A stretch of DNA of 64,000 bases from assembly GCA_002964805.2 (NCBI GenBank), contig PUDQ02000010.1, positions 2,418,001-2,482,000 on the forward strand, in the 5' to 3' direction. Within the stretch, counting starts at the first letter, position 1. Each line of letters begins with the position of its first letter. A program made the translations under genes and the position numbers. The DNA comes from Trametes villosa. Taxonomy: Eukaryota; Basidiomycota; Agaricomycetes; Polyporales; Polyporaceae. The notes below the pieces were generated by a model. That model was not told where the DNA came from. It saw only the letters and a list, made by a program, of their open reading frames with translations, and did not search any database. Positions 54,444 through 64,000 of the stretch are shown one piece after another.

Positions 54444-56059
54444 CTAGACAATCGGTACGAAGCTGGCTACTAGACCTTCCGCGATCGCGATCTCCACTGC
54501 ATGCGCCCGTCCATACCTTTCCCACCGTGCACTCTGCTCCCCACTCACTTGTTGTGCCTCCCAAGCCCAGAAGATCTGATAGTGAAATTCGGCGAACACC
54601 CAGCGGAGTGCTCGGTTGTCGCGCGCGAGTATCTGGAGGAACGAGGGCGGTGGCGCGCGCCCGTCGTCCGCGACTGCGGTGTCAGACTGGCCGTCGTCCA
54701 ACAGGTCTCCGAACAAGCTGCTCCGCCCAGGAAACTCCTTGTCATGGATATACACTAGGAGATGCGAAACGGCGGTATCGCGAAGAAGCTCTCCCAGCCG
54801 GGCCTACGAAGCATGTGCATTAGCGCGTCACACTCAGGCTCGGTGGGTCTTGGAAGTATCGGCGTAAGAGAAGAACTCACAAAAATACGCTCCGGGTCTG
54901 AGTAGTGCAGTAAACCTTTATCGAGCTCGATCGTGAGGTGCGTCACGCACGGAGCATGCGCGACGGCGCGCAGGAGCACGGGTACGACGCCGTCCATGTC
55001 GCCCTCGGCCTCAATCCGGAAACCCAGGCAGCGTGGGCGGGCGTCCGCGAGCACCGCGACGGTGAGCTCCTGCGATGGCGAGAGTTCGGAAACGTCGATC
55101 TTGGAGATGCCGCAGGCTATGCCGAGACAGTAGAGGTCCATGATCGATTGCACGCCCAGAGAGCGCAGGCCGTGTGCCCATGTCCCGCGCCGCGCCTGCC
55201 ATGCACGGCTCCTTCTACGCCATCCGCCTGCGACCAGGAGCGCGGCGCCGTCGTGTGCGTCCAGATCACGGGTGAGAAAGGAGCCCTCGCGGGTATACAG
55301 CGACCAGAGGTCGACGTGTTCGACGTTGGGGAAGAGATGGATAAGTGGCCCCACTAAACCGGCCTCGTCGTCGTCGAGGGAAAAGTTATACACCGCTAGT
55401 GTGCGGACGCTGAGAAGGGGTACACCTAGATCTCCAAGAGCAATGTCGGACAGAGTAAGGGTGGTTATCGTGGACCTGTGATACTGTAAGAAGGGCAAGG
55501 GATCCGGGAATTTTAGATCCTCGTCGGCGCCGCCGTTCACATCACTTGTCGTCATGATGAGCTTCACGCTGCCGAGAGGAGAGGCCAATTCAGTGAGGAC
55601 ATCCCTGTACTCCACCGTCACGGTATCCAGAGTGAGGTCCCGTAGAGCCGGGAGCGGCGCCGAGAGGGCGAGCCGGAGCTGCTGGGGGTTCAATGCTACC
55701 CAGACGCAGTACAGGGCGAGCGACACGAGGTGGCGGCAATGTTGAAGGATATCGGTAAATGCATGTACCGACTCGTCGAACGACATCGCATGGGTCGGCA
55801 GCAAGTTAAACCGCAAGATGCGCAAGAAGGGGAAGAGGTCCCTGCTAGTGCTGCTGCCTTGGGAGTCGGGATGCAGGCCTAGGAACATGTGGAAGGAGGC
55901 GAAGCTTTCCCGAGTCAACCAAACCTCGCCTGCGAGGAGCGCGGGGGATAGGATATCGTGCAGATAGCGGGAAGTTCTAGCGATCCGTGAAAGCTCTTTG
56001 CGCGATGCAAAAGCAGCGATGAGCAGTAGAACATCGACGTTGAGGTCAAGTAGTGGCAT
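54444..56059 (-). CDS. F-box protein, tandem cluster member 3
   Basis: Two exons (54881-56059 and 54444-54803), 512 residues. F-box MPLLDLNVDVLLLIAAF with IARTSRYLHDILSPALL; recognition blocks LPFLQYHRSTITTLTLSDIA, GPLIHLFPNVEHVDLW and SRAWQARRGTWAHGLRSLGV; second exon ARLGELLRDTAVSHLLVYI. More diverged from members 1 and 2 than these are from each other. The intron position is unchanged. Confidence 0.86.
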
Positions 56060-56329
56060 TGATTAGGATTGAGCGAGAGTCTCGCAGTAGTTTGCAGTGA
56101 TACCCGAATCCAGTGCCCGCGGCACCTGCCGAGGGACTGAAGGGGACTGAGCTCGACGCGAATCGTCGCTCATGTACCTGACTATATCGTAGCGCACTGT
56201 ACGCACTCTCTTTTGTGTTGTAACCTTATCATACAGTACATGAATGCCCAGCGGCATCACGCTGGAATCCAACATTACTTCAAGTTCGTCCGATACCCAC
56301 TACAGTGCACGATAGACATAGCCGGTCCG

Positions 56330-57899
56330 TCAGCCCACCTTCTCCAAGAGCCGTTCTGAGGCGATGATCTCCCGCGTACGGAGCTGTCCAAGCTCTCCCC
56401 ACCGTGCGCCCGACCTCCCGCCGGACCAGCATGCCTCCCAAGCCCTAACGTCATTAAACCCAAAACCGACAAAAATCCGGTGAAGCGTTGGGTTGTCGTG
56501 TCCGATAATCTGCAGGAGCTGGGGAACGTCGCCGTGTGCGCCGCCCTCAGCTGGCACGGAAGCAGAGGGGCCGCCGACTAATGGCCCGCCAAACAGGCTG
56601 TCTCGCTCAAGAACGTCGCAATCGCCAATGTTCAGGAAGAGATGCGTCACGGCTGTTTGGCGGAGACGGTTCCCTAGCAGCGCCTGGAGAGCATGCAAGT
56701 GAGGATGCGACGCATAGGTATAATGCAATGACACTCACCAGCTGGGCCTTCAAGTCACGGCACTGCAGGAAGTATCCACCCAACTCGAGTGTCAGGTGTG
56801 TCACGGAGTGCGAGAGAGCGACCGCCGCGAGCAACACCGGCACGGTGAAGTCGATGTCGGCCGGAGTCGCGATGGGGAAAGCCAGGCAGCGCGGGCGGGC
56901 ATCCGCAAGCGCAGCAGCGGTGAGTATCTGGGATGGCTCGGGGCGACGGACACACAGCTGGGATATGGGGCAAGCCAGCGCCAGGCAATAGAGGTCGGCA
57001 AAGGAGAGCACGGAGAGAAAGCGAAGTCCGTGCTTCCACGTCCCGTGTCGCTGTTGCCATGTTTCGCTCTTGAGGCGCCACCCGTCCGCGAAATCCAGTG
57101 CGTTGGGGTCACGTACTAGGTCGAGAAGCTGCGTAGGCGCGATGCCTTCGCGCGCGCGGAGCGAGCGTAACTCGACGTCCTCGACGTTGGGGAACAGATG
57201 TATGAGCGGCCCCGCCCAGCCCGTCCTGTTGTTGTAGAGGGAGAAGCTATGGGATACCAGCTTGCGCACACCGGGAAGAGGCACCCCGAGATCTCCAAGG
57301 CAGACGTGAGAGAGCTCGAGGGTGGTGATCGTCGAGCGGTGATGTCGCAGAAATGGCAAAGGGTCTAGGCCGGGGCCTGGCGTGATTAACATGTTTAATC
57401 TGACAGTTTGAAGGCGAGAGACTACGTCCGCAAGCACGTCTCGGTAGGCGTCCGTTACAGTGTCCAGAGTGATGTCTTGTAAGGCTGGAAGCGGCGCCGA
57501 GAGGGCCAAACGTAGCTGTTTCGCAGCGAATGTTGTGGAGACATGGCGTACGGCTAACGTAACAAGCTGCCGGCATTGTCGCAGGAGATCGGTGAAGCCT
57601 TTCACCCACACGGCGAGGGATGCTGGGTCTTCATGGCGGGCCGGCGGCAGATCGAGCTGGAGGCTACGCAGGAAGGGGAAAAGATCCTTGTCGGTGCTTC
57701 CTGTGCGGCCAGTATGCATGAACTGGCAGAAGGAAGTAAGGTCGCTCCATCGCTCTAGCCTGACTGTATCCTGGAGGAGGGAAGGGAGAGTGGTCTCGTG
57801 GATCAGGCGGCATGTCCTCGTGAGTCCCAATAGGTCTTTGCGCGGTAAGAACGAGGCGATATTCAGCAGAACATCGACGTTGAAGTCAAGTGGTGGCAT
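56330..57899 (-). CDS. F-box protein, tandem cluster member 4
   Basis: Two exons (56739-57899 and 56330-56683), 504 residues. F-box MPPLDFNVDVLLNIASF with LTRTCRLIHETTLPSLL; recognition blocks LPFLRHHRSTITTLELSHVC, GPLIHLFPNVEDVELR and SETWQQRHGTWKHGLRFLSV; second exon ALLGNRLRQTAVTHLFLNI. The most divergent of the four, keeping the same exon layout. It lies head-to-head with BUB1. Confidence 0.85.
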
Positions 57900-58455
57900 T
57901 GAATCCCGCATACTCGCGCACGTACTGTTGGAAAGTGCCGGTGGTGGATGCTGCAAGCCTGAAGTACGTAAGTTCGCATCGTGAGTTTCAACGCGTTCCG
58001 AATGGCAACAAAGTGAGCTTTCACCTTTGCGGATGCGCCCAGCTACCCGTGGACCGGAGAACTCGTGAAACCAAGGTTGCCTCGCGCAAGGCGCGAGCTG
58101 GTTCTTGAACACGGACGAAGCCCTTCGTAGGATGGTGTCCGGACAGTAGAGGAAATCGGAGGGGATACTCGCCGACCATCGTGTAGCCTGTAAGACTTTT
58201 TAAGTCGCGCTTGTACGTACTTACCCCTTCACCCAAGAGCGCTGCCTGGCGATGGTGCGGGCACACGCAGGCCCTGCGGTCTCTCGCAGCCTGAGGCCGA
58301 AAGCGTGCGCGGTGCCACTCGGACACAGTCATGTGACGAACGCGACTTGGACGAACGCGACGACCGCGGCGCGCGCGCTCCGGTTGACCTCGACCACCAC
58401 CACCCTGCCGTCCCCCTTGCCCGTCAAGCCCGTCAAGATCCGCAAGACATTGCCT
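57900..58455. promoter_or_regulatory. Divergent region between F-box member 4 and BUB1
   Basis: About 555 bp. In the BUB1 direction an in-frame ATG exists at 58252, 68 codons upstream of the chosen start; the extra residues are Thr/Ala-rich and resemble no checkpoint domain. Confidence 0.45.
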
Positions 58456-61400
58456 ATGAACGCCGCAGAGGCCGCACATCTTGCCAAGGAACGCGAGCAG
58501 CGCAGGGAACGCCTCGCCCGCGCGCTCACGGAGGACGCCGACCCGCTTCAGGCGTTCGACGAATTCGTGAAGTGGACTCGCGACGCCTACAAGGGCGACC
58601 TCGCACAATCTGGCCTCATTGAACTCCTCGACGAGGCTACGCGCTACTTCATCGACGACGACAGGTACAAGACCGACCCACGATACCTGGGGCTTTGGTT
58701 GCTCTACGCCAAACATGTCGAAAGCCCGATCGTGATATACGCATTCCTTCTCTCGCGGGATCTTGGGAAGATCTATGCGCAAACCTACCAGTCGTACGCA
58801 TTGGCGCTTCAAGCTGCTGGAAAGTGAGTGATCTCATGTCCATGTTACTTCCCCACTCGTTCCGGTGCCACTTGCCTTCGCCTTGAGAGTATCAGAAGTG
58901 GACAAGTTGGAACTCGGCTCTTCACTGGAATCCAAGCGTTGGTGAGTGAGACCCTAAGCCGACCCCAGGTACAACGCGAAGGTCCGTGCTTGTTCTTCGA
59001 ATCATATGTATTCAAGAAAGGTGAAATTGGAAGCCCTCCACCCGTTCCTGCTTATCACGTTCATCCGTGGTATTCGACTTCATTTTGCGATTGAGTTCGC
59101 GGTTCCCTTCCCAGATGGTGTATTGGCCACGGATGCCGTCACGATGGCTCAGTGCTTCTCGCACATACAGATAAATGCTCATGGCTCCAGTCGATATCCC
59201 ATTACAACCTGGTTTGAACTCACAGTCTCGCAGTCACACCGGCCCGTAATATATGAGTCGGTGTTGAATGTATCCACCCCACCGTTATGACTGCTCTGCA
59301 TCATCGACGCACCGCTCACAATCCTGAAACAGGTGGGAGGATGCGGAGAAGATTTTGCAGAAAGGCCTGAAGCGCCGCGCAAAACCTGTAGACCCGCTCA
59401 AACGATTCTACGAGGAGTTCAAGGTGCGCACGGTAGCCCCGCCCCGCCCTGCATCGAGCGAGGCGCAGTGGGCGGACTCCTCGACCGAAACCCGAGCTTT
59501 ACGTCGGAATCCGTTCAAGAACCATCCTCCACCGCCTTCATCGACTGCAGGACCCTCCAAGCAAGCATCTTCAAGCCGTTCTCACGCAAGCCGTCCGCCC
59601 AAGACATACCCACACCCTACACCATCGCAGAAGGCACTCTCTCCAGACAGTCCCTACGGTGCCATGCTCGCGCCGCCTGTACCAGGAAAGCGGCCAGAGA
59701 AGCTTCGCTTTGACCTCTCTTTGCTCTTCACGGAGGATGGCACCGAGTATTGCACACAGGAAGCGCGGGCACGCTCCATGGGCCTCCTCGGCAAGAAATG
59801 GGGCCCGCCGCCCGAGGCTGCGGGCGCTCGCGTCGCGTTCTTGGGTGCAGATGGTCACCATGCGGGGTCGACGAAGACGATGTCGCGGCGTGCTGGGCCG
59901 GAGCCGACGGTGACGCTCGCGACGAAGGCGGCGCTCGCAGACGTCTTCGGAATGTACAACTCGCCCGAGAAGTCGACGCGGTACGGCGTTGCAGGGACGA
60001 AACATGCGTCGATGAGGAAGATCGAGCCTGTGACCCCGATGCCGGCCTTGCCACTTGTGCGCGCTCTCAGCAACGAGAATGCTGGTGCGGATCTGGCTTC
60101 GAAAACACCCAGTAGGTGCATGTATGCGATGTGCGATCATTTATTTATTTTGTCGATGTAGCCTTCAGGCCATTTGTGGACGAGAACGCTCGGCGAGAGA
60201 ACCAGACTCCGGCCCCTGCACCGAAGGTCGGTATTACTCACTATCATTGATGGTGCAGCGCTGACCCTCACACTAGATCCAGCCATTCGTCGACCCAGAG
60301 AACGCAGCTATGCCAATATTCACTCCAAACCCTAACCGACCCGCACTCTCGCTCAAGGACTCCACCTCAGCGGCTCCTCCCAAACAGGACGAGAACGCTC
60401 GCAGTCTCAAGAAGCTCGTTATTCACAACGACGCGGACGAGGCAAAGCCACCTCCAGTCTTCTCCTTGACACCTGCCTCTGCGACGTTCCAGCGCCCACA
60501 GGGTCGATGGGACGTTTTCACGGACGACGCAGCGAAGACTGGCATAGAAGGCATCTTGCGCCCTCCCAGCGCGGGTGCCCCGAAGTTCATGCCGTTCAGC
60601 GATGAGAACGCGCCGAGGGTGTTCAGCCGGCCTGTCCCTAAGTCAGAGAACGCTCCTGCGCCCACGTTCACGCCTTTCATCGAAAAGGCAGCTCCGCCAA
60701 AGCAGCCTCTTTCGTCCTCTGCCTCGAGCCGACCAGTGCTTGGCGAGCGGGTACCTCTTCATTCCGTCTTCGCGCCTCCCCCTCCTCCAGATCCCGCGCC
60801 GAGCACTGCCAGCGTGCGAGAAGAGCCGGAGTTCGACAAGACGGTGCGGCCCGAGACGCCCACGACAGAGTCGGAGAGCGACGTCGGTGCGCGCGAGCAG
60901 TTCGCGCTCGAGCAGCAGCGGTCCAGGTCGCGGGACCCGCTCACGAGCGAGAGCTCCGAGGACGCGGACGACTACGACCGTTTCGAGGACGAGAGCTACG
61001 CGGAGCACGCCGCGGACGCGCCCGTCCCCATCGAGGGCGCGGAGGGTGAGGACAGCATGTTCGACGACTACGATGGGGATGAGGACGGGTTCCGCCAACC
61101 CCTCGGAGGCCGGTTCGGCCAGTTCGACGTGATGACGCCGATCACGGAGCGGACGGCTGAGTACACGATGAGCACCCGCGGCGGGACGACGCCGGGCGGG
61201 CTCACCGTGCACCGCGACGCAGTCCAGGCGGCTGCGCAGCTGGCAGCGGAGCTTCAGGATGACCATGGTGAAGATGAGGAGGACGAAGAGGATGTGGACG
61301 GGATCGAGGAGCGCACGGGCACGCTGAGCCTCGTCGACGCGCTCGGCGTCGCTTCGTCGTTCAAGCCGTCGAACCCGTGCAACCCCTTCGACCCGCCGAT

Positions 61401-62628
61401 CGTGTCGACGCTCCTGCGCCTGATTCCGCTTGACTCTGCCTTCCACGACCTGCGCGCGATGGAGTCGCAACAGCTCGACATCCTGCAGAAGTTCGCGAAG
61501 AAGAAGACGCGGCGGGCGAGCGGGAACTCGGCGTCGAGCAGGGCCGTGCAGGACTCGGACACCGTCGAGGTGCAACTGGAAGGTCGGCACTTCGCCGTCG
61601 TCGACAAGCTCGGGGAGGGCGGATTCGGAGCCGTGTTCGAGGCGATCGACCTGGACATGCAGCGGAAGGACGCCGAGAGTGATGAAGATGATGATGAAGA
61701 TGACGACGAGAACGAGGACAAGAACCGCGTGGCATTGAAGGTCGTTAAACCCAGGAATCTCTGGGAGTTCCACGTCCTTCGGCGGATACACACCACCCTC
61801 CCCGCCCACCTCCGCCGCTCCATCATCGCACCGCAGGCGCTCTACGCGTACAAGGACGAGTCCTTCCTCGTGCTCGAGCTCTGCAAGCAGGGCACGCTCC
61901 TCGACATCGTGAACCGCGCGCCCGCGGCGGGCATCACGCAGCAGGGCGCGTGCCTCGACGAGCTGCTCGTCATGTTCTTCTCGATCGAGCTCCTCCGCCT
62001 GCTCGAGGGCCTCCACCGCGCGGGCTTCATCCACGGCGACGTCAAGATCGACAACTGCCTGCTCCGGCTCGAGGACGTGCCCGGGCCCGCATCCGCCTGG
62101 GAGGGCGCGTACCGGCCCTCGGGCGCGGGCGGCTGGGCGCACAAGGGCATCAAGCTCATCGACTTCGGGCGCACGGTCGACACCCGCCTCTTCCCCGCTG
62201 GCCAGCGCTATGTCGCGGAGTGGCCGACCGACGCGCGCGACTGCTTCGAGGCGCGCGAGGGCCGCCCGTGGACGTTCCAGACGGACTACTACGGCCTCGC
62301 TGGAATCATCTACTGTCTCCTTTACGGCAAGTACATTGAGGCTGCGTCCGTCGTGCCCGCACCCGGCGATGGCCCCGTGCGGTACAAGCTCGCGACACCG
62401 TTCAAGCGGTACTGGCAGGGCGAGCTGTGGACGCGGCTCTTCGACCTGCTGCTGAACCCGACGCTCGTGCGTCCGGACGGGAAGCTGCCGGTTAACGACG
62501 AGCTTGGAGCTCTCCGCGGGGAGATGGAGACGTGGCTCGAGGCGAACTGCAACCGCGCGAGCAACAGCCTCAAGGGCCTCCTCAAGAAGGTCGGCTTGGC
62601 CATTCTCGGGGGGAAGGATGCACGGTGA
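58456..62628 (+). CDS. BUB1: BUB1, spindle assembly checkpoint kinase
   Basis: Four exons (58456-58823, 59333-60115, 60169-60226, 60277-62628) encode 1186 residues. Bub1 acts at kinetochores to recruit checkpoint proteins and phosphorylate histone H2A. N-terminal Mad3/BUB1 TPR domain: DPLQAFDEFVKWTRDAY, RYLGLWLLYAKHVESPIVIY, then EKILQKGLKRRAKPVDPLKR across intron 1. A second homology block lies at RFDLSLLFTEDGTEYCTQEA. A long disordered middle repeats PF-x-D-E-N-A-like motifs. The C-terminal kinase has the Gly loop GEGGFGAVFEA, Lys in RVALKVVKP, catalytic HGDVKIDN and DFG in LIDFGRTVD. An acidic insert of about 20 residues lies between the Gly loop and the Lys. Intron 1 is 509 nt, about nine times the local norm. 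The start is the first Met before the TPR domain; an in-frame ATG at 58252 is possible. Confidence 0.93.
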
Positions 62629-63494
62629 TGGGGCTCGTTCCTGCTTTCTCTCACTCACGAGGTTATCGTAGCTGTATAGTAATACCATCTCCCTCGACCG
62701 TACGACGATAGAACCCCTTTCGCAGGCGAAACTCCTGTTGTTCCATATACTCACCTACGCTTTTGCAAAGCTCCGCCTCGTTATAGCTACCAGTACCTCT
62801 TTGCCCTTTTATATCACACACAGCACACCTGTACACTCCCTCTCTGCACGAATCGATGATCCATTCGTTATCCATCCAGGCTCCGCCACGCCCGCGCAAA
62901 CACCGACGCGCGGCTCGCGTGCTTTTTGCGGGCGCGGGCTAAACATTGCATCACAACAAATTGCAGCTGACAACACATGACAAACCAAAACAACACTAGG
63001 TGGGAGGGAGCGGGGGCGAGGGCGAGGGCGGCGGCGGAAGGACGGACAGGCGGCGGAGGCGGACGAGGATCGGCAGTGGTCGACGGTCGTGCGGGCGGGT
63101 CATCGTGCACCGGGGACGGGCGCACGCGGGTCGGGCCCCGCTCACACCGAGGAGCGCGTGCACGCATCCTCGACTTTAGAGCGTGAGGCCCGGCGCGTGC
63201 GCCACCCCGGTGCGCTACCTGTGACTACGGGCGGGCAGATGGGTGATGGGTGGATAGGGCTACGGAAGGTGGGGGAGGGCCAGGGAGCGACGGTGGAGTG
63301 ACGACGGGCGCGGGTCGTGGGACATGAGCGTGGAGGGCGATGGGATGGAGGACGATGCAACGGTGGGAGTGTGGGCGTGGACGAGTGGTGGTGTAGTGGC
63401 GAGCGAGTGGGTCAGAGGCAACGGCAGCGGCAATGCACGACAGACAGACAACGAGAGCGGACAGCGCGGGCGTAGGCGGGGCGAGAACGCCTGC
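62629..63494. other. Convergent intergenic region
   Basis: About 865 bp, tail-to-tail. From 63000 to 63330 it is very G-rich on the plus strand (GGGAGC, GGCGGAGGCGG and similar runs), probably the 3' UTR side of the next gene on the minus strand, where it reads as C-rich. No coding region supported. Confidence 0.5.
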
Positions 63495-64000
63495 TCAGGC
63501 GTGGCTCACGCCGCCCATCTGCACCTGCTGCGGGGGCTGCTGCGACGGGTCGTACCCATGGGGCGGGACGCCGCCGGGGCCGGGCGGGGGCATCATCATC
63601 TGGTAGGGCATCGCGTGTTGCACTGTGTAACGAAAAAAAGAACATTCGTCAATCATCAGGGTACCCGCGAAGAAGACAGGAGATAAGCGTACGTTGCGGG
63701 CTCTGGTGGTAGTATGGATGCGTATGCGAGGGGATCGGCGTGGGCGGCATAGATGGACGCGGGCCGGCACCGTTTGGTGGGGGAGGGTACGCGCCGGGCG
63801 GGGGCGGGCCCTGCATGTACTGGGGGGCTGTTCGAGAGACATCGGTAAGCCAACAGCCCCTAAACGGGAGTGTGAAACGGAGATACGTACGAGGCATCTG
63901 ACCCATCGGAGTCGGGGGGTACATTGCTGGAGTGCCGGGCGGCCGCCCGTCAGGCCATGCCCCAGCACCGTTGTGAACGAGATACGCACCATTTGGTGGG
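63495..64000 (-). CDS. Pro/Gln/Met-rich protein, C-terminal part only
   Basis: Four partial or complete exons fit: 63990-64000, 63891-63926, 63693-63827 and 63495-63622, giving the last 103 or so residues. The sequence is low-complexity: YPPTPMGQMPPPQYMQG, PPPPGAYPPPPNGAGPRPS, PSHTHPYYHQSPQ and PSQQPPQQVQMGGVSHA at the end. Such tails occur in transcription and RNA-binding proteins, but no domain is visible and the gene runs off the window, so no function is proposed. Confidence 0.65.
   Translation of the reverse strand, partial: HQMVRISFTTVLGHGLTGGRPALQQCTPRLRWVRCLVRISVSHSRLGAVGLPMSLEQPPSTCRARPRPARTLPHQTVPARVHLCRPRRSPRIRIHTTTRARNVRLSPVFFAGTLMIDECSFFRYTVQHAMPYQMMMPPPGPGGVPPHGYDPSQQPPQQVQMGGVSHA

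Noticed and set aside
59145..59221. tRNA gene inside the BUB1 intron
   Set aside because: Only A- and B-box-like words are present; no acceptor or T stem pairs, so no tRNA feature was called.
60643..62754. 703-codon minus-strand open frame
   Set aside because: Antisense to BUB1; the sense frame carries a complete kinase domain.

Overview
The window looks like nuclear DNA of a filamentous basidiomycete, most likely an Agaricomycete of the polypore/mushroom type. The evidence is gene style: GC-rich coding exons cut by many introns of about 50-65 bp, small intergenic gaps, GT..AG splice sites, TATA boxes 80-115 bp upstream of several start codons, an intron-containing tRNA gene, and families expanded in such fungi (sedolisins, GPI-anchored aspartic proteases, F-box proteins). 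The genus is inference. All gene models here were spliced by hand from frame continuity and family conservation.

Layout. 0-6 kb: the 5' part of a secreted sedolisin (-), an intron-containing tRNA-Thr (+), and a GPI-anchored pepsin-like protease with altered active-site motifs (-). 6-18 kb: a membrane-anchored metallophosphatase (+), a coiled-coil protein (+), a cysteine glutathione peroxidase (-), two tandem Gfo/Idh/MocA oxidoreductases with near-identical exon sizes (-), and a mitochondrial RMND1-type protein (-). 18-26 kb: one F-box gene (+), an unrecognised conserved-looking protein (-), an ACL4-like TPR chaperone (+), then about 2 kb of degenerate 160-bp repeats ending in a 12-bp minisatellite. 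25-31 kb: COX11 (-) and a DNAJC8-type J protein (+) share a promoter, followed by RMI1 (-). 31-37 kb: carnitine acetyltransferase (+), a UPF1-like helicase with an exonuclease-like N-terminus (-), PAM18 (+). 38-50 kb: EFM4 (+), SGD1/NOM1 (-), SNU66/SART1 (+), RNase H2 subunit A (-), an SNF5/SFH1 subunit (-), and a Met/Gly-rich protein (+). 50-58 kb: four tandem F-box genes, all (-), with a duplicated scrap of the Met/Gly-rich gene between the first two. 58-64 kb: BUB1 kinase (+) and the 3' end of a Pro/Gln-rich gene (-).

Most genes are single-copy housekeeping genes (splicing, ribosome assembly, mitochondrial import and respiration, chromatin, genome stability, spindle checkpoint) with no operon logic; several start head-to-head across short shared promoters. 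The evolving parts are the F-box cluster, the oxidoreductase pair and the 23-25 kb repeat block. No CRISPR array, rRNA, intact transposon or clear secondary-metabolite cluster was seen.
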